A DNA stretch of 64,000 nt, from positions 1-64,000 of the forward strand of contig JBBRXG010000001.1 of the NCBI GenBank assembly GCA_038248655.1, written 5' to 3'. Positions 1-7,162 of this stretch are shown one piece after another. The notes under the pieces were generated by a model. That model saw nothing but the letters and a program-made list of their open reading frames with translations, did no database searches and was not told the DNA's origin. The translations under genes were made by a program, and so were the position numbers. The DNA is from DATBLE01 sp038248655 (GTDB lineage: Bacteria; Actinomycetota; Thermoleophilia; Gaiellales; Gaiellaceae). Every line of letters begins with the position of its first letter. Position 1 is the stretch's first letter.

Positions 1-17
1 CGCCTTCGGCTCGCTCC

Positions 18-136
18 CGTGGGGACAACCATGTTTCCCCCACGAGCCCCCTTCTTTCAGAGGCCGACCCTGTCGGGGAACCTCCCGGTTCCCCCCGGCC
101 CTTCCCCGCTCATCGGCCAAAGGTTGGCCTATGAGC
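18..136. repeat. array of three hairpins in the leader before the PLP enzyme gene
   Basis: Three consecutive inverted repeats are visible: 18-44 (CGTGGGGA against TCCCCCACG), 75-94 (GGGGAACC, loop TCCC, GGTTCCCC, a perfect 8-bp stem) and 108-136 (GCTCAT and a second block GGCCA, mirrored by TGGCC and ATGAGC). They precede the TTG start at 190. They could be a structured leader, a terminator of an upstream gene outside the window, or dispersed palindromic repeats. No SAM-riboswitch core such as GGCAACC is present, so no riboswitch is claimed. Confidence 0.45.
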
Positions 137-189
137 CGTAGGCTCGACGGAGGCTCCCAGGAGCGGAGGCGTCGGCGCCGGAGCGGGAT

Positions 190-1149
190 TTGAGCGTCGA
201 CCGCTCGAGCGTCTGGCCGTACGTCGACGGCGAGCCGGGCGAGTTCTTCTACTCGCGATACGCGCACCCGACCGGGGCGGCTGCGGAGCGGGCCCTCGCC
301 GAGCTCGAGGGCGCACCCGAGGGCCAGGCGCTCCTGTTCGCGTCCGGGTCGGCCGCGACGACCGCGCTGCTCGTCGCGCTGCTGGAGCCGGGGATGAAGG
401 TCGCGCTCGCCGAGGGCGCATACTTCGGCACCGGCGTGATCATGGACGAGCTGTCCCGCTGGGGCCTGGAGCACGTCGAGTTCGACCAGACCGGGCCACC
501 GCCCGACGGCGTCGACCTCGTCTGGCTGGAGGCGCCCTCCAATCCGTTCCTGACGATGCCCGATCTCGAGGCGGCTGCGGCGCACCCGGCACGGATCGTG
601 GTCGACTCGACCGCGGCCACCCCCGTGCACCTGCGTCCGCTCGAGCACGGAGCCGATTTCGTGGTGCACAGCGCCACGAAATATCTGACCGGCCACTCAG
701 ACGCGCTCGCCGGTGCGATCGTGTCGCGCGACCCCGCCGGCCACGAGCGTCTCAGGCGGTTCCGGCAGCGCACCGGGCCGAGCTGCTCGGCCGACGTCGC
801 GGCGCTCGTCGCGCGCGGGATCAAGACGCTGCGAATCCGCGTCGAGCGCCAGACCGAGACTGCGCGCGTCCTCGCCGAGCGGCTGCAGGCCCATGAGGCG
901 GTCGAGACCGTCCGCTACCCGGGCTTCGGCGGGCTGATCTCGTTCGACGTCCGGGGCGATCCGCGCGCGGTCGAGACGGCGACGCGGCGGATCAGGAATG
1001 CCACCAGCCTGGGCGGCGTCGAGTCGTCGATGGAGTCGCGCCACCGCTGGGAGGGCGACCGCGTTCCGCGCCGCCTCCTCCGGCTGTCGGTCGGGCTCGA
1101 GGATGCCGACGAGCTCTGGTCCGACCTCGAGCAGGCGCTACGCCGGTAG
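190..1149 (+). CDS. Cys/Met metabolism PLP-dependent enzyme (cystathionine gamma-synthase-like)
   Basis: A 319-residue fold-type I PLP enzyme of the trans-sulfuration family (cystathionine gamma-synthase, gamma-lyase, O-acylhomoserine sulfhydrylase). Visible motifs are YSRYAHPT near residue 20, FASGSAATTALL near 50, the active-site lysine in VHSATKYLTGHSD near 160, and a C-terminal LRLSVGLED typical of the family. It is shorter than the usual 380-400 residues; the N-terminal arm that normally completes the neighbour's active site is abbreviated, and an in-frame stop at 139 rules out a longer start. The TTG start follows GGAG. Exact substrate cannot be assigned. It faces the tRNA gene and is not part of the following minus-strand operon. 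Confidence 0.85.
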   Translation: MSVDRSSVWPYVDGEPGEFFYSRYAHPTGAAAERALAELEGAPEGQALLFASGSAATTALLVALLEPGMKVALAEGAYFGTGVIMDELSRWGLEHVEFDQTGPPPDGVDLVWLEAPSNPFLTMPDLEAAAAHPARIVVDSTAATPVHLRPLEHGADFVVHSATKYLTGHSDALAGAIVSRDPAGHERLRRFRQRTGPSCSADVAALVARGIKTLRIRVERQTETARVLAERLQAHEAVETVRYPGFGGLISFDVRGDPRAVETATRRIRNATSLGGVESSMESRHRWEGDRVPRRLLRLSVGLEDADELWSDLEQALRR

Positions 1150-1309
1150 CTTCGGTCGACGGGTCACGCTCGCCTTCCTCACGGGCGCGGGCAATCGCGG
1201 CGGCCGGGGTGATCGCAGCCCTGACGCTGATCCGCCCCGACGAGCTCGAGCCGCAAGCAGTCGAGGTAGGGCCGGCGCTCGATCTCGCCGCCTAGCAGAA
1301 ACAGACGCA

Positions 1310-1331
1310 GGGGAGCCCCGCCGGGCTCCCC
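1310..1331 (-). terminator. hairpin downstream of tRNA-Thr
   Basis: GGGGAGCCC, loop CGCC, GGGCTCCCC: a perfect 9-bp GC stem with a 4-nt loop, 15 nt beyond the tRNA 3' end. On the minus strand it is followed by a moderately T-rich stretch (TGCGTCTGTTTC). It could equally stop transcription arriving from the plus-strand PLP enzyme. Confidence 0.6.
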
Positions 1332-1345
1332 CGGTCTTTCGGAGG

Positions 1346-1418
1346 AGCCGGAGGTGGGACTCGAACCCACGGCCACTGGTTTACAAAACCAGCGCTCTAC
1401 CAGCTGAGCTACTCCGGC
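1346..1418 (-). tRNA. tRNA-Thr (anticodon TGT)
   Basis: The complement folds as a complete cloverleaf of 73 nt: acceptor GCCGGAG with CTCCGGC and discriminator T, D-arm GCTC..GAGC, anticodon stem CTGGT/ACCAG with loop TTTGTAA, and T-arm GTGGG-TTCGAGT-CCCAC. The anticodon TGT lies at 1383-1385 on the plus strand and reads ACA (threonine). CCA is not encoded. The only tRNA seen in the window. Confidence 0.97.
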
Positions 1419-1454
1419 GCGCCCGGGCCAATGGTACGCGGCGGTTCGAGCAAC

Positions 1455-1478
1455 AGGGACGGGCTGAAGCCTGTCCTT
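1455..1478 (-). terminator. terminator-like hairpin after sigH
   Basis: AGGACAGGC pairs with GCCCGTCCCT around a TTCA loop (one G-U pair), 15 nt beyond the sigH stop codon and before the tRNA gene. No T-tract follows, so this may be a factor-dependent terminator or a dispersed palindrome. Confidence 0.4.
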
Positions 1479-1492
1479 CGGTCGAGCCACCC

Positions 1493-2158
1493 TCAGTGCA
1501 GGACTTCGCGCGAGCGCTGGTGCTGGACGATCTTCCGCTTCACCCGCTGGAGCGCGTTGTCGATCGCCTTGGTGTCGCACTCCAGGTCCTCGGCCATCTG
1601 CTCGTACGACGAGCCCTCGAGATACATCCGCAACGCGTCGGCCTCGAGCGGCGACAACCCGGTGCCGAGGGTGAAGACGAGGCTCGTCAGCTCGTCGGTG
1701 GAGATGACCGCCACCGACGGGTCGTGCACATGCGAGCCGGGCAGGGCATCGCCGAGCGTGCAGTCCGAATCCGGGTCCTGACCCGCCGGCGTCTGGCTGA
1801 ACGAGACGTAGTTGTTCAGCGGGGCATGCTTGAAACGCGTCGCGGTCTTGATCGCGGTGATGATCTGCCTGGTCACGCACAGCTCGGCGAAGCTGCGGAA
1901 CGAGGTCTCCTTGTCGGAGCGGAAGTCACGGATCGCCTTGCACAGGCCGATCAATCCCTCCTGGATCAGGTCTTCCGCATCGCCGCCGGCGATGAAGTAC
2001 GAGCTCGCCTTCATCCGAACGAAACCGGTGTAGCGCTCGACGAGGTGGTCGCGGGCCCGCATGTCGCCGTTTCGGGCGCGGATGACCAGTTGCAAGTCCT
2101 CGAGTTCACGTTGAGACTTCTGCTGCGTCCGTAGTGCAGTGGCGGAGCGAACCGGCAT
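1493..2158 (-). CDS. sigH: RNA polymerase sigma factor, SigH-like (sigma-70 family)
   Basis: A 221-residue sigma factor of the sporulation sigma-H/SigF-like class. Region 2 is clear: LVERYTGFVRMKAS, then YFIAGGDAEDLIQEGLIGL near residues 55-75 (the DAEDLIQEG core-binding motif) and FRSFAELCVTRQIITAIKTA (promoter melting and -10 recognition). Region 4 is LSPLEADALRMYLEGSSYEQ followed by the helix-turn-helix LECDTKAIDNALQRVKRKI. It competes for core RNA polymerase and redirects it to alternative promoters; its regulon cannot be read here. The ATG follows AGGAG at 6-nt spacing. It has its own likely promoter in the 121-bp gap after yacP. Confidence 0.93.
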   Translation of the reverse strand: MPVRSATALRTQQKSQRELEDLQLVIRARNGDMRARDHLVERYTGFVRMKASSYFIAGGDAEDLIQEGLIGLCKAIRDFRSDKETSFRSFAELCVTRQIITAIKTATRFKHAPLNNYVSFSQTPAGQDPDSDCTLGDALPGSHVHDPSVAVISTDELTSLVFTLGTGLSPLEADALRMYLEGSSYEQMAEDLECDTKAIDNALQRVKRKIVQHQRSREVLH

Positions 2159-2226
2159 GGGAGTCTCCTGGAGTCGGGGCAGAATCGGGGTCGACGTGGC
2201 GAAGTCTCACCCTCAGGTTGAGGCGG

Positions 2227-2255
2227 AAGTTAGCACTCTCTTTGAAAGAATACAA
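2227..2255 (-). promoter_or_regulatory. candidate sigH promoter with CIRCE-like half-site
   Basis: On the minus strand TTGTAT (2250-2255) and TAACTT (2227-2232) are separated by 17 bp, a reasonable -35/-10 pair about 70 nt before the sigH ATG. The plus strand at 2230-2238 reads TTAGCACTC, an exact CIRCE half-site, with AGTGCT at 2255-2260; spacing is 16 nt rather than the canonical 9, so HrcA control is doubtful. Confidence 0.4.
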
Positions 2256-2279
2256 GTGCTTTTGCGATTTTTCCGAACG

Positions 2280-2717
2280 CTAGTCTTGTTGCCCTCGGCG
2301 CAGGCGCTCGAGACGGGCCCGCGTCTCGTCGTCCAGGCGCTCTCCGAGCGGAAGCGGCGCCCGCTCGGAGTGCCCCGTGGCGGTGAGGTCGCGAAGGAAC
2401 GTGCGCGAGGAGAGCTTGCGCACCTCCGGGCCCGAGGTGCCGCGCACCGCAGCGTCGGACGAGACGAGGCAGACCGTCTCGCGACCGCGCCGCTCGGCGG
2501 CGAGCCGCTCGAGGAGGGTGTCGGCGTTCGCGGCCCAGCGCACCTCGAGCGGCCCCCGGTCGTGATCGTCGCCGATCCCGTCGAAGACGACGATTCCGCG
2601 TGCGCCTTCCTGGGCGACGAAGCTGGCGAGCCGGTCGACCAGCTCCCGCACGCTCTCGTAGCCGCCCGCGTGCAGCAGGTTGAACCCGTCGAACAGATAG
2701 AGGGTGGGATCAGGCAC
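2280..2717 (-). CDS. yacP: YacP-like NYN-domain RNase
   Basis: A 145-residue NYN (PIN-like) domain protein related to Bacillus YacP/Rae1, a ribosome-associated endoribonuclease family. The N-terminal acidic motif LYLFDGFNLLHA carries the first metal-binding aspartate; IVVFDGIGDD near residue 45 and VCLVSSDAAVR near 85 supply the further acidic residues, followed by the family-typical SSRTFLRDL. The GTG start at 2717 gives the compact domain; another GTG at 2729 is possible. It is last in the gltX-cysS-rlmB-yacP operon, a neighbourhood conserved in Gram-positive bacteria. Confidence 0.85.
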   Translation of the reverse strand: MPDPTLYLFDGFNLLHAGGYESVRELVDRLASFVAQEGARGIVVFDGIGDDHDRGPLEVRWAANADTLLERLAAERRGRETVCLVSSDAAVRGTSGPEVRKLSSRTFLRDLTATGHSERAPLPLGERLDDETRARLERLRRGQQD

Positions 2718-2788
2718 GACGCTCGACACGGGGGAAGCCCGGGTCCCAGACGCGCCCCCCTCCTTCAGCGGGACGGGTCGATCTCTGC

Positions 2789-3484
2789 CTATGCAGCGCG
2801 CCGCCTCTGCGCCTCGTAGAGGAGGACCGCGGCTGCGACGCTGACGTTCAACGACTCGATCTTCCCGCCGAGCGGGATCGAGACGGAGCCGTCGCACGCC
2901 CGCCGCACGAGCGGGCGTAGCCCCCTCCCCTCGGCACCGAAGACGAGGGACAGTCCCCCGCTCAGGTCCGCTTCGGCCATCGGCGTCCCGGCGGGGTCGG
3001 CCGCCCATACCCACAGTCGCGGCCCTTTCACCTCGTTCAGATAGCGAGACAGGTTCGCGACGACGGCGACCGGCAGGTGCTCGACGGCGCCGGCCGACGA
3101 GCGCGCGACCACCGGTGTCACCCGTGCGGAGTTGTGCGCCGGGAGGACGACCCCGGTCGCCCCCGCGCCCTCCGCGCTCCGGATCACCGCGCCCAGGTTC
3201 CGCGGATCCGTCACCTGGTCGAGCGCGACGAGCAGCGGCTCGGGTCCCGCGGCCAGCTCCCAGGCATCGGAGTAGCGGAACGGCTCGACCCGCGCGACGA
3301 CGCCCTGGTGGTCGCGTGTCCCCGCTAGCTCGCCGAGCACGCGCTCCGGGACGACCCTCGGCTTGCGCTCCCACTCCTCCCGCGCCGCCCGCTCGGTCGC
3401 GAGCAACTCGAGCACCTCCCGACAGCCGCGGAGTGCCTCGCGGACCGCGCGCCGCCCGTAGACGAACTCGGCCGGGGCCGTCAC
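2789..3484 (-). CDS. rlmB: 23S rRNA (guanosine-2'-O-)-methyltransferase, TrmH/SpoU family
   Basis: A 231-residue SPOUT methyltransferase that 2'-O-methylates a guanosine in 23S rRNA, using SAM. The short N-terminal substrate-binding domain begins EFVYGRRAVREALRG. The three SPOUT motifs follow in order: DPRNLGAVIRSAEG near residue 97, LVFGAEGRGLRPLV near 180, and IPLGGKIESLNVSVAAAVLL near 205, which forms the SAM-binding trefoil knot. The GTG start overlaps the cysS stop by 4 nt (GTGA), so it is translationally coupled. Confidence 0.93.
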   Translation of the reverse strand: MTAPAEFVYGRRAVREALRGCREVLELLATERAAREEWERKPRVVPERVLGELAGTRDHQGVVARVEPFRYSDAWELAAGPEPLLVALDQVTDPRNLGAVIRSAEGAGATGVVLPAHNSARVTPVVARSSAGAVEHLPVAVVANLSRYLNEVKGPRLWVWAADPAGTPMAEADLSGGLSLVFGAEGRGLRPLVRRACDGSVSIPLGGKIESLNVSVAAAVLLYEAQRRRAA

Positions 3485-4761
3485 GGTCGGGGCCAGATCA
3501 CGGTGCCGCCTGCGTGGTCGGTCACCGCCCAGCCGGCAGCCTCGATCTCGTCGCGGGCCGCGTCGGCCGCCGCCCAGTCCTTGGCCGCTCGAGCGCTCTC
3601 GCGGCGCGCCCGGAGCTCCTCGAGCCCGGCGGGCGGAGAGAGCTTCGTGTCGAACCCGAAGAGGTCGAGCCCGCGGGCGAGCTCACCACGAGCCCCGCGC
3701 GAGGCCCAGTCGTGAAAGACGGCGAGCGCCGCGGGAGTGTTGAAGTCGTCCTCGAGCACCGCCTCCAGCCGGCTCCAGTCGCCGTCCTGGCGGGCCGGTA
3801 GCGCGAGCGCCTCGCGGAACCCGGCGAGCTGGGTGCGGGCCGACTCGAGCGACTCGTCGGTGAAGTCCACGGGCTTCCGCCAGTGTCCGCTCAGGTGGTA
3901 GAGGAGCAGGGTCTCGCGCCCCCAGGTGTCGAGCACGTTGCGGAGCGTGACGACGTTTCCCAGCGACTTCGACATCTTCTCGGCGTCGAGCTCGAGCATC
4001 CCGTTGTGCAGCCAGATCTGCGCGAACGGGTACCCCCGTGCGCGCGACTGGGCGAGCTCGTTCTCGTGGTGGGGGAAGCGGAGGTCGAGCCCGCCGCCGT
4101 GGATCTCGAACACGGGCCCGAGGTGCTTCTCGGCCATCGCCGAGCACTCGATGTGCCAGCCGGGGCGTCCGGGGCCCCACGGCGACTGCCAGGCGGCGTC
4201 TTCGAGCGGCTTCTGCGCCTTCCAGAGCGCGAAGTCGCGCGGGTCCTCCTTCTGCGGGCTCGGCTCCTGCGCGACCATGTCCTCGAGCTTCGCCCCGGAG
4301 AGCTCCCCGTAGTCGGGGTAGACGCCGACGCGGAAGTAGACATCGCCGTCGGCCTCGTAGGCGTACCCGTGGGCGATCAACGACCCGATGAACGCAAGGA
4401 TCTCGGGAATCGCCTCGCTCGCCCTCGGCTCGACGTCGGGCCGGCCGAGCCCGAGGTCGGAGGTGTCGTCGAAGAACCACTGCGTCGCCTCGGCTGCGAG
4501 CTCACGGCTCCCCCGGCCGAGCTTGATCGCCTCCTCGTAGATGTGGTCGTCGACGTCGGTGATGTTGTGCACGAGCCTGACCTCGTAGCCGCGGCTTCCC
4601 AGCCACCGTCGCAGCCACATCGCGAGCACGAACGGCCTCGAGTTCCCGACGTGTACGCGCGCGTAGACGGTCGAGCCGCAGACGTACATGCGGATCGGCC
4701 CAGGTGGCGGCGGGAGCTCCTCGAGCTTACGGCTGAGCGTGCTGTAGAGCCTGATCGACAC
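3481..4761 (-). CDS. cysS: cysteinyl-tRNA synthetase
   Basis: A 426-residue class I aminoacyl-tRNA synthetase that charges tRNA-Cys. The HIGH motif appears as HVGNSRPFV near residue 37, preceded by the zinc-binding Cys in MYVCGSTVY; the other zinc ligands lie in WHIECSAM and FPHHENE. KMSKSLGN (near residue 260) is the ATP-binding loop. A short DALR-like C-terminal domain completes it. Slightly shorter than the E. coli enzyme (461). It overlaps gltX by 35 nt upstream and rlmB by 4 nt downstream, so the operon is tightly packed. Confidence 0.96.
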   Translation of the reverse strand: MSIRLYSTLSRKLEELPPPPGPIRMYVCGSTVYARVHVGNSRPFVLAMWLRRWLGSRGYEVRLVHNITDVDDHIYEEAIKLGRGSRELAAEATQWFFDDTSDLGLGRPDVEPRASEAIPEILAFIGSLIAHGYAYEADGDVYFRVGVYPDYGELSGAKLEDMVAQEPSPQKEDPRDFALWKAQKPLEDAAWQSPWGPGRPGWHIECSAMAEKHLGPVFEIHGGGLDLRFPHHENELAQSRARGYPFAQIWLHNGMLELDAEKMSKSLGNVVTLRNVLDTWGRETLLLYHLSGHWRKPVDFTDESLESARTQLAGFREALALPARQDGDWSRLEAVLEDDFNTPAALAVFHDWASRGARGELARGLDLFGFDTKLSPPAGLEELRARRESARAAKDWAAADAARDEIEAAGWAVTDHAGGTVIWPRP

Positions 4762-5716
4762 GGCGCAGTGCCTCCTCCTTGGGGAGCGCAGCCAGTATCG
4801 CGGAGAGCTCGGGGCCGGTGGCGCGGCCGGTCAGCGCTAGGCGAAGGGCCCTGAGGTTGCCACCGGCCGCCTTCAGCTCTCGAATCAGGTCCTTCGGCGG
4901 GAGGCTCGCGAGCTCCCGGAAGCGTGTGAGAGTCTCGCGATCGGCCGCCGGGACAGAGACCGGCTCCGCGAGAGCACGGGCGTATTCCGCTGCCTCGTTC
5001 AGGTCTCTGGCCCCGCGCATCACCGGGGCGTACTGCGGATCGGCGCCGGTTCGCTCGGCCAGCTCCTCGTCCGTCATCGCCTCGATCGCCTCGATCGCCA
5101 GGCGCCGGATGCGGGCGAGGTCGAGGTGGACGTCGTGCCGGGGAAGGTCGAGCTCCTCGAGGTAGGCGAGCACCGCCTCTGCCGGGACGCCCTGCTCTCT
5201 GAGAGACGCGACCGTGGCGCCCTCGGCACGCTTGGAGAGCTTCTTGCCGTCGGGGCCGAGGATCAGACCATGGTGGACGTAGATCGGCGGCGTCGTCCCG
5301 AGCGCCTCGTGCAGCCGCCGGTGGAGCTGCTCGTTCGGGCGATGGTCCGACCCCCGGATCACGTGCGTGATCCCGAAGTCGATGTCGTCGACGACGGTGG
5401 CGAGCTGGTAGGTGGCGGTGCCGTCCTCGCGGACGAGCGTCGTCCCCTCGTAGCGCGTCGCCCCGAGCAGAGCTGCGGTCTCTGCGTATCTGGCACCGCG
5501 GTCACTCTGCCGCACCGGCCCTTCGTCCCACTCGATCCCGAGCCAGCGGAGGTCGGCGAGAATCGCCTCCTCTCCCGCGGGCACGTTCCGCGCCGGATCC
5601 GTGTCGTCGATCCGCAGCAGCAGCCAGTCGCCGAAGGTCCGGTTCGCGACTGCGGAAAGAGCGTTGCCGATGTGCAGCGTCCCCGTCGGGCTGGGCGCGA
5701 AGCGGACCCGCCTCAT
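4727..5716 (-). CDS. gltX: glutamyl-tRNA synthetase, unusually short form
   Basis: A 329-residue class Ic synthetase. FAPSPTGTLHIGNA at the N terminus is the HIGH motif; THVIRGSDHRPNEQL and GKKLSKRAEG (KMSKS equivalent) are diagnostic for GluRS-type enzymes. It is about 150 residues shorter than normal GluRS. Two segments are missing: the connective-peptide insertion between RYAETAALLG and DGTATYQLA, and most of the anticodon-binding region, although the extreme C terminus (LRLALTGRATGPELSAIL) still matches full-length GluRS. It is not simply a GluQ-RS, which would lack that tail. The ATG start overlaps the stop of the small upstream reading frame by ATGA. Confidence 0.85.
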   Translation of the reverse strand: MRRVRFAPSPTGTLHIGNALSAVANRTFGDWLLLRIDDTDPARNVPAGEEAILADLRWLGIEWDEGPVRQSDRGARYAETAALLGATRYEGTTLVREDGTATYQLATVVDDIDFGITHVIRGSDHRPNEQLHRRLHEALGTTPPIYVHHGLILGPDGKKLSKRAEGATVASLREQGVPAEAVLAYLEELDLPRHDVHLDLARIRRLAIEAIEAMTDEELAERTGADPQYAPVMRGARDLNEAAEYARALAEPVSVPAADRETLTRFRELASLPPKDLIRELKAAGGNLRALRLALTGRATGPELSAILAALPKEEALRRVDQALQHAQP

Positions 5717-5871
5717 GCCGGCAACTCGTCCGGCTCCGCCGAGTCGAGCGCGACGAGCCGGAGCTTCCGAACAGAGGCAAACGCGCGGTCGCCGGATACG
5801 AGGGCGCAGCTCAGGACGCTCGTGTCGAGCAGGATCAATCCCGCGCACCGCCCCGGATCGCACAGTCGCAT
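5713..5871 (-). pseudogene. PIN-domain (VapC-like) remnant with internal deletion
   Basis: A 52-residue reading frame whose N-terminal half contains ILLDTSVL, the first-aspartate motif of PIN-domain RNases, joined directly to LVSGDRAFASVRKLRLVALD, which matches the C-terminal end of VapC-like toxins (the last acidic residue and final strand). The 80-90 residues normally between them are absent. The frame is intact and its stop overlaps the gltX ATG (ATGA), so it might still be translated as a coupling leader. Best explanation: an internally deleted toxin gene. No antitoxin is recognisable upstream. Confidence 0.55.
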
Positions 5872-6011
5872 GTGGATGAAACGTAGCCGGGAGCTCCGAC
5901 CGTCGGAGCCCGGCCGCGCGTGGCCGAAACGCTCGAGCGGCGCATCTGTCCCCCTCCCGGCTGACGTCCGGAGGGCGCAGGAGAAATGCGGGCGACGAAA
6001 GGAGCGGCCGG

Positions 6012-6176
6012 CTACGCGGCCGGACGGAGATGCGCAGTCTCGGGGTCCTCCGAGGCACCAGCGGCGTCGGCGCGATCGTCCTCGGAGACGACGTCTCGAA
6101 CCGCACGCTCGATCTCGCGCTCCGAGCGACCCTCGCGGACGAGCTGCTCGATCAAGATCAGGTATTGCTTGCTCAT
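6012..6176 (-). CDS. small acidic hypothetical protein (54 aa)
   Basis: A 54-residue protein starting with ATG. The first part (QYLILIEQLVREGRSEREIE, continuing RAVRDVVSEDD) predicts one or two amphipathic helices rich in Glu and Arg; the rest is Ala/Asp/Glu-rich and probably disordered. No cysteines, signal or membrane segment. I do not recognise a family. It is divergently oriented to the secreted protein at 6273. Codon use with GC-rich third positions favours a real gene. Confidence 0.5.
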   Translation of the reverse strand: MSKQYLILIEQLVREGRSEREIERAVRDVVSEDDRADAAGASEDPETAHLRPAA

Positions 6177-6272
6177 AGGCGTCGACGGTAGCTGCCGTCC
6201 GCGTTGCCCCGAGACACCGCTCCGGTAACCAGGTGGTCGAGCAGCGGCCCGCCCAGGCAGAATGGCGAGGCT

Positions 6273-7145
6273 GTGCCGCTCCGTCTCGTCGTGTGCCTCT
6301 GCGCGCTCGCGCTCTCTCTCGCCGTCCCGGCAGGCGGTGCGGCGCCCGGCCGCGACCTCACCGCGTACCACGGCCTCGGCACCTGGGTCGACATCTGGGA
6401 CACGAGCGTGTGGCAGAGCCCCGAGGCTGCGGTCGCGACGATGGCCGCCCGTGGCGTCTCCACGCTCTACCTGGAGACCTCGAACTACTCGCGCACGGTC
6501 GACCTCGTCCGGCCGGCTCTGATCGGCCGCTTCCTGGATGCGGCCCACGGCGCCGGGCTCCGGGTCGTCGCCTGGTATCTGCCCTCGTTCGCGAACGGCG
6601 CACGCGACCTGCGCCGCTCGCTGGCCGCGATCCGCTTCCGGTCGCCCGGTGGCGAGAGGTTCGACTCGTTTGCGCTCGACATCGAGGCGAGCGTCGTCAA
6701 GTCCGTCCCCACGCGCAGCTCGCGTGTGGTCGCACTCGGCGGGCTCCTGCGCTCGCTCGTCGGCGCCACCTACCCGCTCGGCGCGATCATCCCCGCCCCG
6801 CGCGGGATGGACCTCAACCCCGGCTACTGGCCCGGCTTCCCGTACGCGAGCCTGGCGCGCACGTTCGACGTCTTCCTGCCGATGGGCTACTTCACCTACC
6901 GGTTCAGGTCCGCGGCTCCGAGCCGCGCGTACACCGAGGCCAACGTCGAGCTGCTGCGGGCCCGGACCGGGAACGAGGCGCTCGCCGTGCACGCCGTCGG
7001 CGGGATCGCGAGCCGTGCGACGACCGCGCAGGTGAGGGCATTCGGCGAGGCCGCGCTCGACGCCAGGGTTACCGGCGCCAGCCTGTACGACTACGTCGGG
7101 ACGAAGCCGGCGCAGTGGCAGGCACTCCGCGCGCTCGGCTTCTAG
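6273..7145 (+). CDS. secreted putative glycoside hydrolase-like (TIM-barrel) protein
   Basis: About 290 residues. The GTG start at 6273 gives a signal peptide (VPLRLVVCLCALALSLA, then VPAGGAAPG); an in-frame ATG at 6204 is possible but would bury the signal. The mature part looks like a TIM barrel: a GTWVDIWD strand, periodic beta-alpha units (GVSTLYLETSN, GLRVVAWYLPS, FDSFALDIEAS with acidic residues on a strand end, FDVFLPMGYF). This resembles uncharacterised putative glycosidases that place acids at strand ends, but no substrate can be assigned. The downstream beta-propeller gene starts 17 nt later, suggesting cotranscription. Confidence 0.6.
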   Translation: MPLRLVVCLCALALSLAVPAGGAAPGRDLTAYHGLGTWVDIWDTSVWQSPEAAVATMAARGVSTLYLETSNYSRTVDLVRPALIGRFLDAAHGAGLRVVAWYLPSFANGARDLRRSLAAIRFRSPGGERFDSFALDIEASVVKSVPTRSSRVVALGGLLRSLVGATYPLGAIIPAPRGMDLNPGYWPGFPYASLARTFDVFLPMGYFTYRFRSAAPSRAYTEANVELLRARTGNEALAVHAVGGIASRATTAQVRAFGEAALDARVTGASLYDYVGTKPAQWQALRALGF

Positions 7146-7162
7146 GTACCCTCGAAGACCAG

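Noticed and set aside
1..190. SAM or other riboswitch upstream of the PLP enzyme
   Set aside because: Hairpins exist but conserved riboswitch cores were not found by eye.
1150..1309. Possible small peptide ending LIRPDELEPQAVEVGPALDL, AA
   Set aside because: The frame has no convincing start codon or ribosome-binding site and is shorter than 50 codons.
998..2134. 378-codon plus-strand frame
   Set aside because: It runs antisense through the tRNA gene and sigH; composition is Arg/Pro/Ser-rich without any motif.
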